Shown here in pieces: positions 34,804 to 44,034 of a stretch of DNA of 64,000 bases (its first letter is position 1; each line of letters begins with the position of its first letter). Below the pieces are notes generated by a model that did no database searches, was not told where the DNA came from, and was given only the letters and a program-made list of their open reading frames with translations. This stretch comes from Lachnoclostridium sp. An118 (lineage in GTDB: Bacteria; Bacillota; Clostridia; Lachnospirales; Lachnospiraceae). Where the stretch lies: contig NZ_NFLQ01000015.1 in the NCBI RefSeq assembly GCF_002160985.1, positions 1-64,000 on the forward strand, given 5' to 3'. The translations under genes and the position numbers were made by a program.

Positions 34804-35068
34804 GTGGTACAGAAAATTGGTAACACGTAAAGAATTTGAAGAGTACATCAGTCAGAGTCTTGTAATCTGACGACTATACTCTTGAGGGTTTAAGGTCACT
34901 GTGATATAATCTGAGTGTTGCAGTGGAACCTTTTCCGCCTGGGGAAAGGAATCGGGTATTCTGACATATAACTCGGCGTATATCCATGCGAAAATTGTGT
35001 AAATATGGTGTTGTGCCACCGAAGAAAGCCTTGTAAATACAAGAAAAATAAAGGAGATGTAGAGATAT
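34804..35068 (+). promoter_or_regulatory. ychF promoter with overlapping dyad
   Basis: In the 358-base gap before ychF, TTGAGG (34882-34887), 17 bases, then TATAAT (34905-34910) forms a good promoter. Overlapping its -35 is a nested inverted repeat: AAGAGTA (34839-34845) with TACTCTT (34877-34883), and inside it GTCAGA (34851-34856) with TCTGAC (34866-34871). The transcribed leader (about 34917-35068) holds a small CCTTTTCC/GGGAAAGG hairpin near 34929-34949. No gene is seen here. Confidence 0.55.
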
Positions 35069-36169
35069 ATGAAATTAGGAATCGTAGGCCTGCCCAACGT
35101 GGGCAAGAGCACATTATTTAATTCACTGACAAAGGCGGGGGCGGAGTCCGCAAACTACCCCTTCTGCACCATCGACCCCAACGTGGGCGTGGTGACAGTG
35201 CCTGACGAGAGGCTGAACGTGCTGGGAGAGATGTATCACACAAAGAAGATCATCCCGGCGGCCATTGAATTTGTAGACATCGCAGGGCTTGTCAAAGGAG
35301 CCTCAAAGGGAGAGGGCCTCGGGAACCAGTTCCTGGCCAACATCCGGGAGGTGGACGCCATCGTGCATGTGGTGCGCTGCTTTGAGGACAGCAATATTGT
35401 CCACGTGGATGGAAGCATTGATCCGCTCCGCGACATCGAGACCATCAATCTGGAACTTGTATTCTCAGATCTGGAGATCCTGGAGCGGCGCATCGCCAAG
35501 ACCACAAAGGTGGCCAGAAATGACAAGACGGCGGCCAAGGAGCTGAAGCTCCTGGAGAAGATAAAAGCCCACCTGGAGGAGGGTAAGCTGGCCAAGAGCT
35601 TTGACGGGGCTGAGGACGAGGAGGAGCAGGAGTGGCTGGAGAGCTACAACCTTCTCACCTGGAAGCCGGTGATCTTTGCCGCCAATGTGGCGGAGGACGA
35701 CCTGGCTGACGACGGCGCCTCCAACGCCGGCGTGCAGGCGGTGAGGGAGTACGCGGACAAAGAAGGCTGCGAGGTGTTCGTTGTGTGCGCCCAGATCGAG
35801 CAGGAGATCGCGGAGCTGGACGATGACGAGAAGAAGATGTTCCTGGAGGATCTGGGGCTCTCCGAGTCCGGCCTTGAAAAGCTTATCAAGGCAAGCTACC
35901 GTCTCCTTGGACTTATCAGCTATCTGACGGCAGGGGAGCCGGAAGTGCGGGCATGGACGATCAAGAACGGTACAAAAGCGCCCCAGGCTGCCGGCAAGAT
36001 CCACTCTGACTTTGAGAGAGGATTTATCCGGGCCGAGGTGGTGGCCTACGACGACCTGATCGCCTGCGGCTCCCACAATGCGGCGAAGGAGAAGGGGCTG
36101 GTCCGCCTGGAGGGAAAGGACTACGTGGTCAAGGACGGAGATATCATGCTGTTCCGTTTCAATGTGTAG
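35069..36169 (+). CDS. ychF: Redox-regulated ATPase/GTPase YchF (Obg family)
   Basis: A 366-residue P-loop protein that binds ATP and ribosomes. The P-loop is [18 protein letters not shown], followed by [12 protein letters not shown], the switch [18 protein letters not shown] and an alpha-helical insert. A C-terminal TGS domain ([20 protein letters not shown]) completes it. AAAGGAG precedes the ATG. It has its own promoter and is followed by lgt after 30 bases. Confidence 0.95.
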   Translation: MKLGIVGLPNVGKSTLFNSLTKAGAESANYPFCTIDPNVGVVTVPDERLNVLGEMYHTKKIIPAAIEFVDIAGLVKGASKGEGLGNQFLANIREVDAIVHVVRCFEDSNIVHVDGSIDPLRDIETINLELVFSDLEILERRIAKTTKVARNDKTAAKELKLLEKIKAHLEEGKLAKSFDGAEDEEEQEWLESYNLLTWKPVIFAANVAEDDLADDGASNAGVQAVREYADKEGCEVFVVCAQIEQEIAELDDDEKKMFLEDLGLSESGLEKLIKASYRLLGLISYLTAGEPEVRAWTIKNGTKAPQAAGKIHSDFERGFIRAEVVAYDDLIACGSHNAAKEKGLVRLEGKDYVVKDGDIMLFRFNV

Positions 36170-36199
36170 AGAGACAGACGGGAAAGGACAAGATGTATC

Positions 36200-37078
36200 A
36201 TGCACACTTCAATTGAATTCCCCAATATTGGCATCCACCTGGAAAACGTGGGAAAGACGGTGACCGTGTTCGGTTTTGATTTTGCCTACTACGGCATTGT
36301 GATCGGGATCGGCATGCTGGCGGGCATCGGTATGGCCATGATGGAGGCGAAGAGGACAGGCCAGAACCAGGAGGACTACCTGGACCTGGCCATCTTTGCC
36401 ATCATATTCGGGATCATCGGGGCCAGGCTCTACTATGTCATCTTTGCCTGGGATATGTATAAGGACGATCTGCTGGAGATATTCAACACCCGACACGGCG
36501 GCCTGGCCATCTACGGCGGCGTCATAGCGGCGGTGATCACCGTGTTTGTGGTGGCAAAGGTGAAAAAACTGCCTGTGGCCCGGCTCCTGGACACGGCGGT
36601 GCTGGGGCTTGTGACCGGACAGATGATCGGCAGATGGGGCAACTTCTTTAACCGGGAGGCCTTCGGAGACTATACCGACGGACCCCTTGCCATGAGGCTG
36701 CCTCTGGACGCGGTGCGCTCATCGGACGTGACGGAGAAGATCCGGGAGCACATGGATGTGGTGGACGGGGTGTCCTACATCCAGGTCCACCCCACCTTCC
36801 TGTATGAGTCTCTCTGGTGCCTCATGGTGCTGGTGCTCCTGCTCCTGTATCGGACTCACAAGAAGTTTGAGGGTGAGATCTTTCTCCTGTACCTGGCGGG
36901 CTACGGAGCCGGCCGGTTCTGGATCGAGGGACTCAGGACGGACCAGCTGTGGATACCGGGCACGGAGATCCCGGTGTCCCAGGTGCTGGCAGGCGTGCTG
37001 GTGGTGGTATCCGCAGTCTGGATCGTGTGCGGGAGAAAGGGGCTTGTACCAAAAAAGAAACAAAAGAAAACAGGGTAA
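36200..37078 (+). CDS. lgt: Prolipoprotein diacylglyceryl transferase
   Basis: Transfers diacylglycerol from phosphatidylglycerol to the lipobox cysteine of lipoproteins, such as the binding protein at 28.9 kb. It has 292 residues and seven or so membrane helices. HGGLAIYGG and the Lgt signature IGRWGNFFNREAFG hold the essential residues, and HPTFLYESLWCL and GYGAGRFWIEGLRTDQL follow. The C-terminus is lysine-rich. It is probably co-transcribed with ychF. Confidence 0.94.
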   Translation: MHTSIEFPNIGIHLENVGKTVTVFGFDFAYYGIVIGIGMLAGIGMAMMEAKRTGQNQEDYLDLAIFAIIFGIIGARLYYVIFAWDMYKDDLLEIFNTRHGGLAIYGGVIAAVITVFVVAKVKKLPVARLLDTAVLGLVTGQMIGRWGNFFNREAFGDYTDGPLAMRLPLDAVRSSDVTEKIREHMDVVDGVSYIQVHPTFLYESLWCLMVLVLLLLYRTHKKFEGEIFLLYLAGYGAGRFWIEGLRTDQLWIPGTEIPVSQVLAGVLVVVSAVWIVCGRKGLVPKKKQKKTG

Positions 37079-37082
37079 AATC

Positions 37083-37111
37083 TGGACTTTTAAAATGGCA
37101 CGGTCTATAAT
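37083..37111 (+). promoter_or_regulatory. nifJ promoter
   Basis: TGGACT (37083-37088), 17 bases, TATAAT (37106-37111), about 60 bases before the nifJ start, which has a strong AAGGAGG. Confidence 0.65.
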
Positions 37112-37170
37112 AAAGATATATGTGAAAAATTAAATTATTATTTTTCAAAAATCTAAGGAGGAACAAGAAA

Positions 37171-40100
37171 ATGGCAAGAAAAATGAAGACCATGGATGGT
37201 AATCATGCGGCAGCTCATGCGTCATACGCATATACAGACGTTGCAGCTATTTACCCGATCACGCCTTCATCCGTTATGGCAGAGGCCACAGACGAGTGGG
37301 CGACACAGGGAAGAAAGAACATCTTTGGACAGGAAGTGCAGGTTACAGAGATGCAGTCAGAGGCCGGCGCAGCAGGTGCTGTTCACGGATCACTGGCAGC
37401 AGGTGCCCTGACTACTACTTATACAGCTTCCCAGGGTCTGCTTCTTATGATCCCCAACCTTTACAAGATCGCCGGCGAGCAGCTCCCGGGCGTGTTCAAC
37501 GTATCTGCCCGTGCACTTGCAAGCCACGCGCTTTCTATCTTCGGTGATCACTCAGACGTTTATGCCTGTCGTCAGACCGGATGCGCAATGCTCTGCGAGT
37601 CCAGCGTACAGGAAGTTATGGACCTGACACCGGTTGCACACTGCGCAGCTATCAAGGGACGCATTCCTTTCATCAACTTCTTTGACGGCTTCCGTACATC
37701 TCACGAGATCCAGAAGATCGAGACATGGGATTACGAGGACCTGAAGGACCTGGTAGATATGGATGCCATCGATGCGTTCAGAAAACACGCTCTGAACCCG
37801 AACCATCCGTGCCAGAGAGGTTCCGCTCAGAACCCGGATATCTTCTTCCAGGCAAGAGAGGCAAGCAACCCGTACTACACAGCTATGCCGGCTATCGTTC
37901 AGGAGTACATGGACAAGGTTAACGCCAAGATCGGCACAGACTACAAGCTGTTCAACTACTACGGAGCAGAGGATGCAGAGAAAGTCATCATCGCTATGGG
38001 CTCTGTATGCGACACGATCGAGGAGACAGTTGACTACCTGCTCGCGGCAGGCCAGAAAGTCGGCCTTGTAAAAGTACGTCTGTACAGACCGTTCAGCGCA
38101 CAGGCACTGATCGATGCGATCCCGGATACAGTTAAGACAATCTCTGTATTAGACAGGACAAAAGAGCCGGGAGCTCTCGGCGAGCCTCTGTGGCTGGATG
38201 TTGTCGCTGCATTAAAGGGAACAAAATTCGACGCAGTTCCGGTACTTTCCGGACGTTACGGATTAGGCTCCAAGGATACAACACCGGCACAGATCGTTGC
38301 TGTATACAATAACACAGAAAAAGAGAAATTCACGATCGGTATCGTGGACGATGTGACAGGACTTTCCCTGGAAGAGGGCGAGCAGCTTGTTACAACTCCG
38401 GAAGGAACCATCAACTGTAAGTTCTGGGGACTTGGAGCCGACGGTACTGTAGGAGCGAACAAGAACTCCATCAAGATCATTGGTGACAACACAGATATGT
38501 ACGCACAGGCTTACTTTGACTATGACTCCAAGAAGTCCGGCGGTGTGACAATGTCTCACCTTCGTTTTGGTAAGAAGCCGATCAAATCCACATATCTGAT
38601 CAAGAAGGCTAACTTTGTTGCATGCCACAACCCGTCCTACATCAACAAGTACAACATGGTACAGGAGCTGGTAGACGGAGGAACATTCCTTCTGAACTGC
38701 CCGTGGGATATGGAAGGACTGGAGAAACACCTTCCGGGACAGGTGAAAGCATTCATCGCTAACCACAACATCAAATTCTACACGATCGACGGTATCAAGA
38801 TCGGTAAGGAGATCGGACTTGGCGGACGTATCAACACAGTCCTTCAGTCTGCATTCTTCAAACTGGCTGCCATCATTCCGGAAGAGGAAGCCATCGACCT
38901 GATGAAGGCCGCTGCAAAGGCTACCTACGGAAGAAAAGGTGACAAGATCGTACAGATGAACTACGATGCCATCGATGCAGGTGCAAAACAGGTGCACGAA
39001 GTGACAGTTCCCGAGAGCTGGAAAGACTGTGCAGATGAAGGATTATTCACACCTGAGGTTAAGGGCGGAAGGACAGAGGTCGTAGACTTCGTTAAGAATA
39101 TCCAGTCCAAGGTAAATGCTCAGGAAGGAAATACACTGCCTGTATCTGCCTTCAAGGATTACGTAGACGGTTCCACACCGTCCGGTACATCTGCATACGA
39201 GAAGCGCGGTATCGCAGTAGACATCCCGGTATGGAAGTCAGAGAACTGTATCCAGTGTAACCGCTGTGCGTATGTATGTCCGCACGCAGTTATCCGCCCG
39301 GTAGCGCTGACAGAGGAAGAGGCAGCCAAGGCTCCGGAAGGATTTGACACGATCGATATGATCGGCATGCCTGGCATGAAGTTCGCCATCACTGTATCAG
39401 CTTACGACTGTACAGGATGCGGTTCCTGTGCAAATGTCTGCCCGGGCAAGAAGGGCGAGAAGGCTCTCGTTATGGCAAACATGGAAGAGAACGCAGGATG
39501 CCAGACAGGATTCGACTTCGGAAGAGAGATTCCTGTAAAACCGGAAGTAGTAGCAAAATTCAAAGAAAATACAGTAAAAGGTTCTCAGTTCAAACAGCCG
39601 CTGCTTGAGTTCTCAGGCGCATGTGCAGGATGTGGCGAGACACCTTACGCAAAACTGATCACACAGCTCTTTGGTGACAGAATGTACATTGCCAACGCTA
39701 CAGGATGCTCCTCCATCTGGGGTAACTCCTCACCGTCCACACCTTACACGGTAACACCGGAAGGCAAGGGACCGGCATGGGACAACTCCCTGTTCGAGGA
39801 CAACGCAGAGTTCGGATATGGTATGCTGCTGGCTCAGAACACGATCAGAGCAGGTCTGAAGACAAAAGTTGAGTCTGTTATGGAGTCCGACAAAGCTTCT
39901 GAGGAAGTGAAAGCTGCATGCAAAGAGTGGCTTGACACATACGGATGCGGCGCTACAAACGGAACTGCTACAGACAACCTTGTAAAAGCTCTGGAAGGAT
40001 GCGACTGCGAAGTATGCAGGGAAATCGTGAACAACAAAGACTTCCTGTCCAAGAAATCCCAGTGGATCTTCGGTGGTGACGGATGGGCTTACGATATCGG

Positions 40101-40710
40101 ATTCGGCGGTGTTGACCACGTACTTGCAAGCGGCAAGGATATCAACATCATGGTATTCGATACAGAGGTTTACTCCAACACAGGCGGACAGTCCTCCAAG
40201 GCTACAAAGACAGGCGCGGTTGCTCAGTTCGCAGCAGGCGGAAAAGAGACAAAGAAGAAAGACCTGGCCGGCATCGCCATGAGCTACGGATACGTATATG
40301 TTGCTCAGATCGCCATGGGAGCTGACTTCAACCAGACTGTAAAGGCCATCTCCGAGGCTGAGGCATATCCGGGACCGTCTCTTATCATCGCATACGCTCC
40401 GTGTATCAACCACGGTATCAAGAAGGGCATGAGCAAAGCCCAGACAGAGGAGCAGCTGGCTGTAGAGTGCGGATACTGGAACAACTTCCGGTTCAACCCG
40501 GCAGCAGAGGGTGCGAAGTTCACTCTGGACAGCAAAGAGCCTAAGATGGAAGGATACCAGGAGTTCCTGAACGGCGAGGTTCGTTACAATTCACTTGTAA
40601 GATCCAACCCGGAGAAGGCAAAGGTCCTGTTTGCAAAGAACGAGCAGGAGGCAAAAGAGAGATACGACTACCTGAAGAAGCTCGTTACCCTGTACGGAAC
40701 AGAGGAATAA
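37171..40710 (+). CDS. nifJ: Pyruvate:ferredoxin (flavodoxin) oxidoreductase
   Basis: A single-chain PFOR of 1179 residues that oxidises pyruvate to acetyl-CoA and CO2 and reduces ferredoxin. The N-terminal domain begins YAYTDVAAIYPITPSSVMAE, with the pyruvate-binding TPSS. Two 4Fe-4S clusters are in CIQCNRCAYVCPHAV and CTGCGSCANVCPG. CAGCGETPYAK supplies part of the third cluster. The thiamine diphosphate site is GDGWAYDIGFGGVDHVLASG through EVYSNTGGQSSKAT. Its regular codon choice, differing from neighbours, suits a highly expressed gene. It has its own promoter and terminator. Confidence 0.97.
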   Translation: MARKMKTMDGNHAAAHASYAYTDVAAIYPITPSSVMAEATDEWATQGRKNIFGQEVQVTEMQSEAGAAGAVHGSLAAGALTTTYTASQGLLLMIPNLYKIAGEQLPGVFNVSARALASHALSIFGDHSDVYACRQTGCAMLCESSVQEVMDLTPVAHCAAIKGRIPFINFFDGFRTSHEIQKIETWDYEDLKDLVDMDAIDAFRKHALNPNHPCQRGSAQNPDIFFQAREASNPYYTAMPAIVQEYMDKVNAKIGTDYKLFNYYGAEDAEKVIIAMGSVCDTIEETVDYLLAAGQKVGLVKVRLYRPFSAQALIDAIPDTVKTISVLDRTKEPGALGEPLWLDVVAALKGTKFDAVPVLSGRYGLGSKDTTPAQIVAVYNNTEKEKFTIGIVDDVTGLSLEEGEQLVTTPEGTINCKFWGLGADGTVGANKNSIKIIGDNTDMYAQAYFDYDSKKSGGVTMSHLRFGKKPIKSTYLIKKANFVACHNPSYINKYNMVQELVDGGTFLLNCPWDMEGLEKHLPGQVKAFIANHNIKFYTIDGIKIGKEIGLGGRINTVLQSAFFKLAAIIPEEEAIDLMKAAAKATYGRKGDKIVQMNYDAIDAGAKQVHEVTVPESWKDCADEGLFTPEVKGGRTEVVDFVKNIQSKVNAQEGNTLPVSAFKDYVDGSTPSGTSAYEKRGIAVDIPVWKSENCIQCNRCAYVCPHAVIRPVALTEEEAAKAPEGFDTIDMIGMPGMKFAITVSAYDCTGCGSCANVCPGKKGEKALVMANMEENAGCQTGFDFGREIPVKPEVVAKFKENTVKGSQFKQPLLEFSGACAGCGETPYAKLITQLFGDRMYIANATGCSSIWGNSSPSTPYTVTPEGKGPAWDNSLFEDNAEFGYGMLLAQNTIRAGLKTKVESVMESDKASEEVKAACKEWLDTYGCGATNGTATDNLVKALEGCDCEVCREIVNNKDFLSKKSQWIFGGDGWAYDIGFGGVDHVLASGKDINIMVFDTEVYSNTGGQSSKATKTGAVAQFAAGGKETKKKDLAGIAMSYGYVYVAQIAMGADFNQTVKAISEAEAYPGPSLIIAYAPCINHGIKKGMSKAQTEEQLAVECGYWNNFRFNPAAEGAKFTLDSKEPKMEGYQEFLNGEVRYNSLVRSNPEKAKVLFAKNEQEAKERYDYLKKLVTLYGTEE

Positions 40711-40747
40711 GAAGGTTCTGTAAAACAGATCAGACAGAGATAAAGCT

Positions 40748-40785
40748 GCGGCCAGCAGGCGGACAACCGTCTGCTGGCCGCTTTT
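40748..40785 (+). terminator. Rho-independent terminator after nifJ
   Basis: A 15-bp GC-rich stem (GCGGCCAGCAG arm) with an ACAA loop is followed by CTTTTG, 38 bases after the nifJ stop. Confidence 0.92.
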
Positions 40786-40975
40786 GTGATGACGGAAAGC
40801 CAAAGTCCGGGCCTGTCCGGTACCCTGGCGAGTGCCTGCCATCCCGGAATGCGCCCTGAGGCACCCGTGGTGATCCATGCAGGACGGGTTTTCGTCAGAT
40901 TTACAGTGTGGATGTGGAAATAACGGTTGACTTTCCCGGCCAAAGATGATAGAAATGTATATATGGATAAGTAAG
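40786..40975 (+). other. Gap before the lysine riboswitch
   Basis: No gene is seen. The stretch from 40787 to 40899 can fold on itself, with TGACG pairing CGTCA at its ends and TGCCT/AGGCA inside, but matches no RNA class I recognise. TTGACT (40927-40932), with a weak TAGAAA 17 bases later, is the best candidate promoter for the riboswitch transcript. Confidence 0.3.
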
Positions 40976-41143
40976 ACTGGATAGAGGCGCAGTGTCCATC
41001 AGTACCGCGCGGCCATGGTCCCGGGAGGACTGCCGCACAGGGAAAGGGGACTCTGCCGAAGGGAACAGCTGCCCGGAGTGGGTTCCCTGGGCCGTACGGA
41101 GAAGATCCTGCGGACTGTCACAACTGTGGAGCGCTATCATAGT
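40976..41143 (+). ncRNA. Lysine riboswitch (L box)
   Basis: The conserved L-box blocks are present in order. GGATAGAGGCGC opens the P1 stem (GATAG, closing with CTATC at 41134-41138) and is followed by CAGTA. Then come GACTCTGCCGAAGGGAACAG, CCCTGGGCCGTACGG, CTGCGGACTGTCACAACTGT and GCGCTATC. These match the known lysine aptamer pattern of GCCGAAG, GGCCG, ACUGUC and GCUAUC. The aptamer is followed by a terminator and then an NhaC-family transporter gene. When lysine is bound, the terminator should form and switch the gene off. Confidence 0.9.
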
Positions 41144-41210
41144 ATCAATGGATGAGGAACATACACTGTCCTGTCGGCGGGAAGGCAGTATATCTGACCT
41201 TGGTTTGACA

Positions 41211-41257
41211 TGCCATGAATGAGTGCACGCAGCGCTTATTCATGGTATTTTTGTTTT
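41211..41257 (+). terminator. Riboswitch expression-platform terminator
   Basis: A 16-bp continuous stem (TGCCATGAATGAGTGC with GCGCTTATTCATGGTA, four G-T pairs) with a 5-base loop is followed by TTTTTGTTTTT. It lies between the lysine aptamer and the transporter start, as expected for transcriptional control. Confidence 0.9.
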
Positions 41258-41315
41258 TGCGGGGAAGCCCTTTGGGTCCCCTCGAGAAGTCTTTGTATGA
41301 GAGAGGAAGGTACTT

Positions 41316-42935
41316 ATGAGAAATGTAAAAAGAAAGATTTTGTGGACGCTCTCCTTGGTCATGCTCTTCGTGGCCTGCAGTCCGCTCCTGGCTTTTGCGG
41401 CTGAGGAGGGAGAAGAGTATGTCCCGCAGCTGTTTGCCACGCCGTGGTCCCTGCTTCCGCCCCTCGTGGCCATTGTGCTGGCGCTGATCACAAAGGAAGT
41501 GTACAGCTCCCTGTTTATCGGGATCCTGATCGGCGGTATTTTTTATTCGGGATTCACATTTGAGGGGACCATCACACATGTATTCCAGGGAGGCATCATC
41601 TCGGTGCTCTCGGACAGCTACAATGTGGGGATCATCGTGTTCCTTGTCATCCTCGGTATCATGGTGTGCATGATGAACAAGGTGGGCGGTTCAGCCGCCT
41701 TCGGAGAGTGGGCCAAGGACCACATCAAAACAAGGACAGGCGCTCAGCTCTCCACGATCCTCCTCGGTGTGCTCATTTTTATCGATGACTACTTTAACTG
41801 CCTCACAGTAGGAAGTGTCATGCGGCCGGTGACGGACAAGCATCAGATATCCAGGGCAAAGCTGGCCTATCTGATAGATGCCACTGCGGCTCCGGTGTGC
41901 ATCATAGCGCCGATTTCTTCCTGGGCTGCAGCTGTGACGGGATTTGTGGAGGGAGAGGATGGATTTTCCATTTTTATCCGGGCTATCCCATACAACTTCT
42001 ACGCACTGCTCACTATTGTCATGATGATCGGTCTGGCTGTTCTTAAGGTGGACTACGGTTCCATGAGGCTTCATGAGGATAACGCGATCAAGGGAGATAT
42101 ATATACTACGCCGGACCGGCCCTACGCAGATGCGGAAAAGGAAATCGTGGAGGGCAAGGGAAGGGTCATCGACCTTGTATTTCCGATCGTTGTGCTGATC
42201 ATCTGCTGTGTTATAGGAATGATATACACAGGAGGCTTCTTCTCCGGAACGGACTTTGTCACCTCCTTCTCTCAGAGCGATGCCTCTGTGGGTCTTGTGC
42301 TGGGAAGCTTTTTTGCCTACGTGATCACGATCGTTTTTTACATGGCGCGCAGGGTGATACGGTTTGGAGAGTGCATGTCCTGTGTGCCTGACGGATTTAA
42401 GGCCATGGTTCCGGCCATACTGATCCTGACCTTTGCGTGGTCGCTGAAGGCGATGACAGACAGTCTGGGAGCGGACGTATTTGTGTCCGAGCTTGTGAGG
42501 TCCAGTGCGGACGGGCTGATGAATTTCCTGCCCGCCATCGTATTCCTGGTAGGATGCGGACTCGCCTTTGCCACAGGAACATCCTGGGGAACATTCGGTA
42601 TCCTGATCCCCATTGTTGTGGCTGTCTTCCAGGGACAGAACGAGACCATGATGATCATCTCCATCTCCGCCTGCATGGCAGGTGCTGTGTGCGGCGACCA
42701 CTGCTCGCCCATCTCGGACACCACGATCATGTCGTCAGCGGGAGCCCAGTGCAACCATGTGAACCATGTCACGACGCAGCTTCCCTACGCGATCACAGTG
42801 GCGGCCATCTCGTTTGTGACCTACATCATTGCCGGGTTTGTGCAGACAGCCTGGATCGCTCTTCCGGCAGGTATCGTACTTACACTGGGAGTGCTGCTTG
42901 TGCTGAGACATATTTACGGAAAAGAGGAAGGATAG
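41316..42935 (+). CDS. lysW: NhaC-superfamily transporter, predicted lysine transporter
   Basis: A 539-residue membrane protein with about 12 helices of the Na+/H+ antiporter NhaC superfamily (LPPLVAIVLALITKEVYSSL, ILLGVLIFIDDYFNCLTVGS, AVCGDHCSPISDTTIMSSAG). The GDHCSPISDTT segment is diagnostic. By sequence alone it would be called an antiporter. The lysine riboswitch directly upstream instead points to lysine uptake, and NhaC-superfamily LysW proteins have been predicted as lysine transporters from such riboswitches. The N-terminus looks like a signal peptide (LVMLFVACSPLLAFAAEE), which is unusual. The gene symbol is an inference from regulation. Confidence 0.8.
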   Translation: MRNVKRKILWTLSLVMLFVACSPLLAFAAEEGEEYVPQLFATPWSLLPPLVAIVLALITKEVYSSLFIGILIGGIFYSGFTFEGTITHVFQGGIISVLSDSYNVGIIVFLVILGIMVCMMNKVGGSAAFGEWAKDHIKTRTGAQLSTILLGVLIFIDDYFNCLTVGSVMRPVTDKHQISRAKLAYLIDATAAPVCIIAPISSWAAAVTGFVEGEDGFSIFIRAIPYNFYALLTIVMMIGLAVLKVDYGSMRLHEDNAIKGDIYTTPDRPYADAEKEIVEGKGRVIDLVFPIVVLIICCVIGMIYTGGFFSGTDFVTSFSQSDASVGLVLGSFFAYVITIVFYMARRVIRFGECMSCVPDGFKAMVPAILILTFAWSLKAMTDSLGADVFVSELVRSSADGLMNFLPAIVFLVGCGLAFATGTSWGTFGILIPIVVAVFQGQNETMMIISISACMAGAVCGDHCSPISDTTIMSSAGAQCNHVNHVTTQLPYAITVAAISFVTYIIAGFVQTAWIALPAGIVLTLGVLLVLRHIYGKEEG

Positions 42936-42952
42936 GCTTCTGCTGATAAAAG

Positions 42953-42991
42953 AAAAGCGGGGCTGTGCCTTGACGGCACAGCCCCGCTTTT
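42953..42991. terminator. Bidirectional terminator between transporter and LysR gene
   Basis: A perfect 17-bp stem (AAAAGCGGGGCTGTGCC with its complement) and a 5-base loop, with A-run and T-run at the two ends, sits between convergent genes. Confidence 0.93.
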
Positions 42992-43878
42992 TAAAACGGA
43001 TAGGACTTTACAAAATCAGTGAAAGACCGGACGGCGGGGGTATCCAGAAGCTCTTTTAAGGTTACGTAGTAGATGGTGCGGGACAGACTGACTTCCAGAG
43101 GAACGATGCGGCATCCCGGCACGAGGAGCCTTTCCGCAATGGAGCGTGAGGCAAAGCCCACGGCAAGATTCTGGGCAGCGAGCTGCATGACAATGTCAGA
43201 CTGGCTGGTCTCGCAGAGAACATTGGGGACTGCCTGGAAACGGGCAAAGACCTGCTCAATATCCTTGCGAAAGGCGGATTCCTTTGCAGGCATCAGAATG
43301 TCTGCCCCGTCCAGATCCCGGATGCAGAGGGTGTCTTTTCCGGAAAGCGGATTGGCCTGTGACATAACGGCCACATAATGGTCTTCCATGATCTTGTGGC
43401 AGTAGAAGTCCTCGCTGTCCGAAAGGTCGTCGGATGCGATGACGAAAACGGCGTTGAGCTGCCGGGCGGCCAGCATGCGCATCAGAGTGTTGCTGCCGTC
43501 CACATGGAGCTGGTAGCTGATCAGCGGAAAGAGCTGGTGGTAATCGGTGATCACTCTGGGAAGCTGGAGATATCCCGCGATCCAGAGCATGCCGATGCGC
43601 AGCGTCCCTGCCTCCAGGATACTGTATTTTTTCATGTTTTCTGCAAGCTGGTCTACTTCATTGAGGATCCGCCGGGCCGCTGTGACGAACTGCTCCCCTG
43701 CCTCGGTGAGGGAGACGGACTTGGAGTGGCGGACAAAGAGGGAGACCCCCAGCTCTTTTTCCAGATGGAGGATCTGCTGGGACAGGGAGGGCTGGGAGAG
43801 GAATAAAGCTTTGGCTGCCGCTGAAAAGCTCTTTTTTTCCGCGGCGGCAAGCACATAGCGCATCTGCTGGATCTGCAT
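42991..43878 (-). CDS. LysR-family transcriptional regulator
   Basis: A 295-residue LysR protein. The N-terminal helix-turn-helix is QMRYVLAAAEKKSFSAAAKA then LFLSQPSLSQQILHLEKELG. The effector domain starts near residue 90 (TLRIGMLWIAGYLQLPRVI). AGGAGG precedes the ATG. It is divergent, across 150 bases, from an SLC13-type transporter and likely regulates it. The effector is unknown, possibly the carboxylate being transported. Confidence 0.9.
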   Translation of the reverse strand: MQIQQMRYVLAAAEKKSFSAAAKALFLSQPSLSQQILHLEKELGVSLFVRHSKSVSLTEAGEQFVTAARRILNEVDQLAENMKKYSILEAGTLRIGMLWIAGYLQLPRVITDYHQLFPLISYQLHVDGSNTLMRMLAARQLNAVFVIASDDLSDSEDFYCHKIMEDHYVAVMSQANPLSGKDTLCIRDLDGADILMPAKESAFRKDIEQVFARFQAVPNVLCETSQSDIVMQLAAQNLAVGFASRSIAERLLVPGCRIVPLEVSLSRTIYYVTLKELLDTPAVRSFTDFVKSYPF

Positions 43879-43947
43879 GGGAATGACCTCCTTTATGAAT
43901 GGATTATGGTATAAGAAAAACCTATTGGTATTATAATATATTAATTC

Positions 43948-43976
43948 TTTACAAATAGCACGAGATTGTTTATAAT
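43948..43976 (+). promoter_or_regulatory. Promoter of the SLC13 transporter gene
   Basis: TTTACA (43948-43953), 17 bases, TATAAT (43971-43976), in the divergent LysR/transporter gap. Confidence 0.65.
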
Positions 43977-44034
43977 ATAACAGTAATTTAATACATCAAA
44001 GTAATAAAGTAATAGGAATGAGAGGAGAATGACA

